Part shown: positions 60,967 to 64,000 of the stretch, one piece after another
Numbering within the stretch: the first letter of the stretch is position 1
Layout of the letters: every line of letters begins with the position of its first letter
NCBI RefSeq assembly: GCF_002917095.1
Contig: NZ_PQGA01000015.1
Span: 1 to 64,000, forward strand
Length of the DNA: 64,000 bases
Direction: 5' to 3'
Source: Paraburkholderia eburnea
Lineage (GTDB): Bacteria > Pseudomonadota > Gammaproteobacteria > Burkholderiales > Burkholderiaceae
Made by a program: the position numbers and the translations under genes
Notes under the pieces: generated by a model
Seen by the model: only the letters and a program-made list of their open reading frames with translations
Told to the model about the DNA's origin: nothing
Databases searched by the model: none

Positions 60967-61845
60967 ATGGACTGGATCGTGACGTGCAAAGCTCTGATTC
61001 TGGGCATCGTCGAAGGGCTAACGGAATTTCTGCCGGTCTCCAGCACGGGACATCTGATCGTGGCCGGCAGTGTGCTCGGCTTCGACGGCGACTATGAAAA
61101 GACCTTCGACGTGGTGATCCAGTTCGGCGCGATCCTCGCGGTGTGCTGGGAGTTTCGCCGCAAGATCGGCGGAGTAGTGGCGGGGCTGCCCACGCGGCCG
61201 GATGCGCGGCGCTTCGCGCTCAACGTGATCGTGGCGACGATTCCCGCCGTCGTGCTCGGGCTGATGTTCGAGAAAGCGATCAAGTCGGCGCTGTTCTCGC
61301 CTGTGCCGGTGGCGTGCGCGCTCGTCTTTGGCGGGCTGATCATTCTCTGGGTGGAAGGGCGCATGCGCGCCGCGCGCGGCGTGGCCGCAGGCGCCGCGGG
61401 CAATCTGGCCGTCGCGACGGCACGGTCCGCGCGCGTGAATTCACTCGACGACATCACGCTGCTCGACGCCTTCAAGGTTGGCTGTGCGCAGTGTTGCGCG
61501 CTGATTCCCGGCATGTCGCGCTCGGGCTCGACGATCATCGGGGCGATGCTGTTCGGCATCGAGCGGCGCGTCGCCACGGAATTCTCGTTCTTTCTCGCGA
61601 TTCCGGTGATTTTCGGCGCGACGCTCTACGAGTTGCACAAGACCTGGCAGACGCTGTCCACGGATTGGCTCGGCCTGTTCGGCGTCGGTTTCATCGCGGC
61701 GTTCGTGAGCGCCTTTGCCTGCGTGCGCTGGCTCTTGCGCTATGTCGCCTCGCACGATTTCACGGCGTTCGCGTGGTATCGCATCGTGTTCGGGCTGGTG
61801 ATCCTGCTGGTCGGCTATAGCGGCGGGCTGGACTGGGGCGATTGA
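60967..61845 (+). CDS. uppP: Undecaprenyl-diphosphatase
   Basis: This 292-residue membrane enzyme (BacA family) recycles the lipid carrier of peptidoglycan synthesis. The two active-site stretches are GIVEGLTEFLPVSSTGHL near residue 15 and the inverted repeat PGMSRSGSTIIGAMLFG near 180. About eight hydrophobic segments are present. A strong terminator follows. In other species overproduction gives bacitracin tolerance. Confidence 0.95.
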   Translation: MDWIVTCKALILGIVEGLTEFLPVSSTGHLIVAGSVLGFDGDYEKTFDVVIQFGAILAVCWEFRRKIGGVVAGLPTRPDARRFALNVIVATIPAVVLGLMFEKAIKSALFSPVPVACALVFGGLIILWVEGRMRAARGVAAGAAGNLAVATARSARVNSLDDITLLDAFKVGCAQCCALIPGMSRSGSTIIGAMLFGIERRVATEFSFFLAIPVIFGATLYELHKTWQTLSTDWLGLFGVGFIAAFVSAFACVRWLLRYVASHDFTAFAWYRIVFGLVILLVGYSGGLDWGD

Positions 61846-61873
61846 AGCCGGCTGCGGCTCCACCCGGAAATGC

Positions 61874-61902
61874 AAAACGGGCGCTGCAAGGGCGCCCGTT
61901 TT
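61874..61902. terminator. Bidirectional intrinsic terminator between uppP and trmB
   Basis: AAAACGGGCGC and GCGCCCGTTTT (11 pairs) with T-runs on both strands, between convergent genes. Confidence 0.93.
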
Positions 61903-61929
61903 GTTTTGCTCGCGTCGATTGCGCGGGCT

Positions 61930-62730
61930 TCAGACCGCGCGGCGCTTGAACACCAGATCCCACACGCCATGACCGAGGCGCAGGCCACGGCGCTCGAACT
62001 TCGTCACCGGACGATAGTCGGGGCGCGGCGCGTAATCGGCGGCGGTGTTTTCGAGCGCGGCTTCGGCGCCCAGCACTTCGAGCATCTGCTCCGCGTAGTT
62101 CTGCCAGTCGGTCGCGCAGTGCAGATACGCGCCGGGTTTCATGCGCGAGATCAGCAACTGGACGAACTTCGGCTGGATCAGGCGGCGCTTGTGATGGCGC
62201 GCCTTGTGCCACGGATCGGGGAAGAAAATGTGCACGCCGTCGAGACTGTCGGGCGCGATCATCTGTTCGAGCACTTCCACCGCGTCGTGCTGGATGATGC
62301 GGATGTTCGTGAGTTCCTGCTCGCCGATCAGCTTGAGCAGCGCGCCCACGCCCGGTTCGTGCACTTCCACGCCGAGAAAATCGTCGTTCGGACGCAGCGC
62401 GGCGATCTCCGCCGTGCTCGCGCCCATGCCGAAGCCGATTTCCAGGATGCGCGGCGCTGTGCGGCCGAACACGGTATTCCAGTCAGCGGCCTCGGGCGCG
62501 TAGGGCACGACAAAGCGCGGGCCCAGGTCGTCGAGCGCGCGGCGCTGGCCCGTCGACACGCGCCCGGCGCGCGTCACGAAGCTACGGATGCGGCGATGGC
62601 GCGGGTTTTCGTCGGTACCTTCGTCGGTGTCGTTTTCAGCGGCGGCCGATGCAAGGGCGTCGGGAGCGTCGTCCGTATGGTCGGGCGGCGTGCAGCCAGG
62701 GCGGGCTGCGTCGTTCGGATCGTGATTCAT
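61930..62730 (-). CDS. trmB: tRNA (guanine-N7)-methyltransferase
   Basis: This 266-residue SAM enzyme methylates G46 of tRNAs. The SAM motif is ILEIGFGMGASTAEIA; HIFFPDPWHKARHHKRRLIQP is the hallmark of the family. The first 45 residues are acidic and probably disordered (DDAPDALASAAAENDTDEGT). ATG 62730 was chosen; longer upstream frames lack family features. Confidence 0.95.
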   Translation of the reverse strand: MNHDPNDAARPGCTPPDHTDDAPDALASAAAENDTDEGTDENPRHRRIRSFVTRAGRVSTGQRRALDDLGPRFVVPYAPEAADWNTVFGRTAPRILEIGFGMGASTAEIAALRPNDDFLGVEVHEPGVGALLKLIGEQELTNIRIIQHDAVEVLEQMIAPDSLDGVHIFFPDPWHKARHHKRRLIQPKFVQLLISRMKPGAYLHCATDWQNYAEQMLEVLGAEAALENTAADYAPRPDYRPVTKFERRGLRLGHGVWDLVFKRRAV

Positions 62731-63012
62731 CTTCGAGGATGGCAGGCGAGGGTAGCAAATGCAGGCAGCGGGTTTCGCGGTGCGAGCCGTGCGGCGCGAG
62801 GTCGCAGGCGGCGCCTGGCACAAAGGCAAAACACAATGGCAAAACCGTGAGCAGCCATGATTGGCTGCGGGCGGACAAGGAGCCGCGGATGTTCGGGCAG
62901 ATCGGTGCCCGCTCGCAAACAGATTCAAACAGCTTAACAAGCGCAGCAGGCGGAACACGACCGCGAACCGTGCATTATAGCAGCGCGGCCCGTGGCGCCT
63001 GGCGCGCGCCAG

Positions 63013-63237
63013 TCAGTCCGACGAGATGGTCACGTGCATCGGCGCGGGATACTTGAGTTCGAACGCGCTGACGCGGCCGGCGCGCACGTCGAACAGCAGG
63101 CGTGTGAGATCGGCGACGCGTGACTGCTGACGCTGGATTCCGGCGGCTGGCTGGTCGTCGGTATCGGCAAGCAGTGTCGAGCGCGCTCTTACGATTAGCG
63201 CAATCGCACTGCGGCGGCACATGAAGAATCGTTCCAT
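63013..63237 (-). CDS. Small unrecognised protein, 74 residues
   Basis: The frame gives MERFFMCRRSAIALIVRARS at the start and ends FELKYPAPMHVTISSD. The C-terminal half looks like a folded peptide rather than random translation, but no family is known to me, and there is no strong ribosome-binding site. It might be part of a longer frame with an earlier start. The 270 bases between it and tRNA-Gly contain no other gene. Confidence 0.4.
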   Translation of the reverse strand: MERFFMCRRSAIALIVRARSTLLADTDDQPAAGIQRQQSRVADLTRLLFDVRAGRVSAFELKYPAPMHVTISSD

Positions 63238-63509
63238 CGATGACGCCTGCGTTAAGCGGGCAGGGGAAAAACGCGGGTGGTTTGCGGAGGATCGGGTAGT
63301 GCGGATCACGCGGAGCAAACCGCGCGCAGGCAAGATGCTAGCGCAACGACCGATTAGCGCGCAGCGAACCGCGCTGAAAACCGGGCGCGCGAAGGCATCG
63401 ATCGAATAACCGCAAATGTGTCGAAGCAAGAGCCGATGTGCCGACAGAGCAGCTGGCCCGGCGCCTGATGCCGTTCCGTCATCCTGTGACCGGAACCGGC
63501 GAGAAACTC

Positions 63510-63584
63510 TGGAGCGGGCGATGGGAATCGAACCCACGTCATCAGCTTGGGAAGCTGAGGTAATGGCCATTATACGACGCCCGC
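63510..63584 (-). tRNA. tRNA-Gly (anticodon CCC)
   Basis: Minus strand: GCGGGCG acceptor start, D-arm TCGTATAATGG..., anticodon stem TCAGC/GCTGA with loop TTCCCAA (anticodon CCC), T-arm GTGGGTTCGATTCCCAT, then CGCCCGC-T-CCA. CCA is encoded. It decodes GGG. Confidence 0.97.
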
Positions 63585-63594
63585 AGAGCGCGCC

Positions 63595-63624
63595 ATTTTA
63601 CGCGGATTTCGCCGGGTTGCGCAA
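63595..63624 (-). promoter_or_regulatory. Candidate promoter of tRNA-Gly
   Basis: Minus strand: -35 TTGCGC (63619-63624), 18-base spacer, -10 TAAAAT (63595-63600). It ends about ten bases before the mature tRNA. Confidence 0.55.
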
Positions 63625-63676
63625 ATAAGAGCTGCCCGGCGCCGCGTTTCAAACGGGCGTTACATCAAACTTCGCC

Positions 63677-64000
63677 TCAGATACCGAACAGCGTGAGCGA
63701 AACCGCCGCACGCGTGACGACCATCAGCAGCACCTGCACGATCACGAACAGCAGAATCGGCGAAAGATCGAGACCGCCGAAGTTCGGCAGGATCCGGCGT
63801 AGCGGATTGAGGAACGGCGCGGTGAGCTGGAACAGCACCGGCATGGCGGGCGAACGCGGGTTCAGCCACGACAGCAGCGCCATCAGGATCGTGAGCCAGA
63901 TCAGCAGGTTGAGCGCCCACTTCACGAGCGTGAGCAAGGCCACGATCAGCAGCGTTGGCAGCAGGCCGAGCGGATCGACGCCCGCGAGCCACACCATCAG
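63677..64000 (-). CDS. YggT-family membrane protein (3' part only)
   Basis: The frame enters from the right edge and gives the last 107 residues of a YggT-type integral membrane protein. The motif LTAPFLNPLRRILPNFGGLDLSPILLFVIVQVL is the second YggT repeat; the first repeat should lie beyond the window. Three or four hydrophobic segments are visible. The family has been linked to osmotic stress and cell division, but its role is not settled. Confidence 0.85.
   Translation of the reverse strand: MMVWLAGVDPLGLLPTLLIVALLTLVKWALNLLIWLTILMALLSWLNPRSPAMPVLFQLTAPFLNPLRRILPNFGGLDLSPILLFVIVQVLLMVVTRAAVSLTLFGI

Overview
The window is GC-rich, dense chromosomal DNA from a betaproteobacterium of the Burkholderiaceae, most like Paraburkholderia, Burkholderia or a close relative. 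This rests on gene content and order: ribF-ileS-lspA-coaBC-dut, clpS-clpA beside a csp gene and icd, nadA-nadC facing nadB, rpmB-rpmG-radC-fkpB-ispH, a livHMGF operon, and strong GC bias at third codon positions. No rRNA, CRISPR array, insertion sequence or replication origin is visible. Two tRNA genes are present.

Layout. 1-1.2 kb: the 5' part of a Gly-rich exported protein with a long upstream region. 1.2-9.0 kb: a minus-strand transport locus made of a His-rich cupin, a NiCoT nickel/cobalt permease, and an Opp/Nik-type ABC importer (binding protein, two permeases, fused double ATPase). 9.1-13.4 kb: EF-G, a DUF192 protein, a 66-residue Lys/His-repeat protein and an RluE-type pseudouridine synthase. 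13.7-18.5 kb: icd, a SYLF lipoprotein, a Cys-rich small exported protein next to a multicopper oxidase, and a cold-shock protein. 19.2-23.4 kb: clpSA and an amino-acid permease. 23.5-31 kb: dut, an LLM flavin oxidoreductase, coaBC, lspA, ileS and ribF, all on the minus strand. 31-40 kb: purN, an RsmB-family rRNA methyltransferase, an MscS channel, a fatty-acid desaturase and the NAD genes. 40.2-43.4 kb: rpmB-rpmG, radC, fkpB-ispH. 43.4-48.4 kb: an unrecognised transcription unit followed by livHMGF. 48.4-53.7 kb: a GNAT acetyltransferase, argD, a ferredoxin-type reductase, an epimerase-like protein and an RsuA-family enzyme. 54-58.2 kb: poxB, then an accessory patch (HicA-type toxin-antitoxin pair, an unrecognised gene, phage-like debris) ending at tRNA-Leu. 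58.3-64 kb: hemN, a YkgJ-type protein, a DUF1439 lipoprotein, uppP, trmB, tRNA-Gly and a YggT gene cut by the window edge.

The most interesting signal is at 50132-50321, upstream of argD. A 16-codon frame holding four consecutive Arg codons is followed by a segment that can pair either with the leader or with the 5' arm of a U-tailed terminator standing before argD. This is the geometry of a leader-peptide transcription attenuator, here apparently reading arginine. Other points worth checking are the self-contained transcription unit before livH (43790-44491), the combined NiCoT/ABC/cupin locus, the large palindrome between rluE and icd, and an apparent in-frame insertion in the epimerase-like gene. 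All calls come from reading the sequence; no database search was run.
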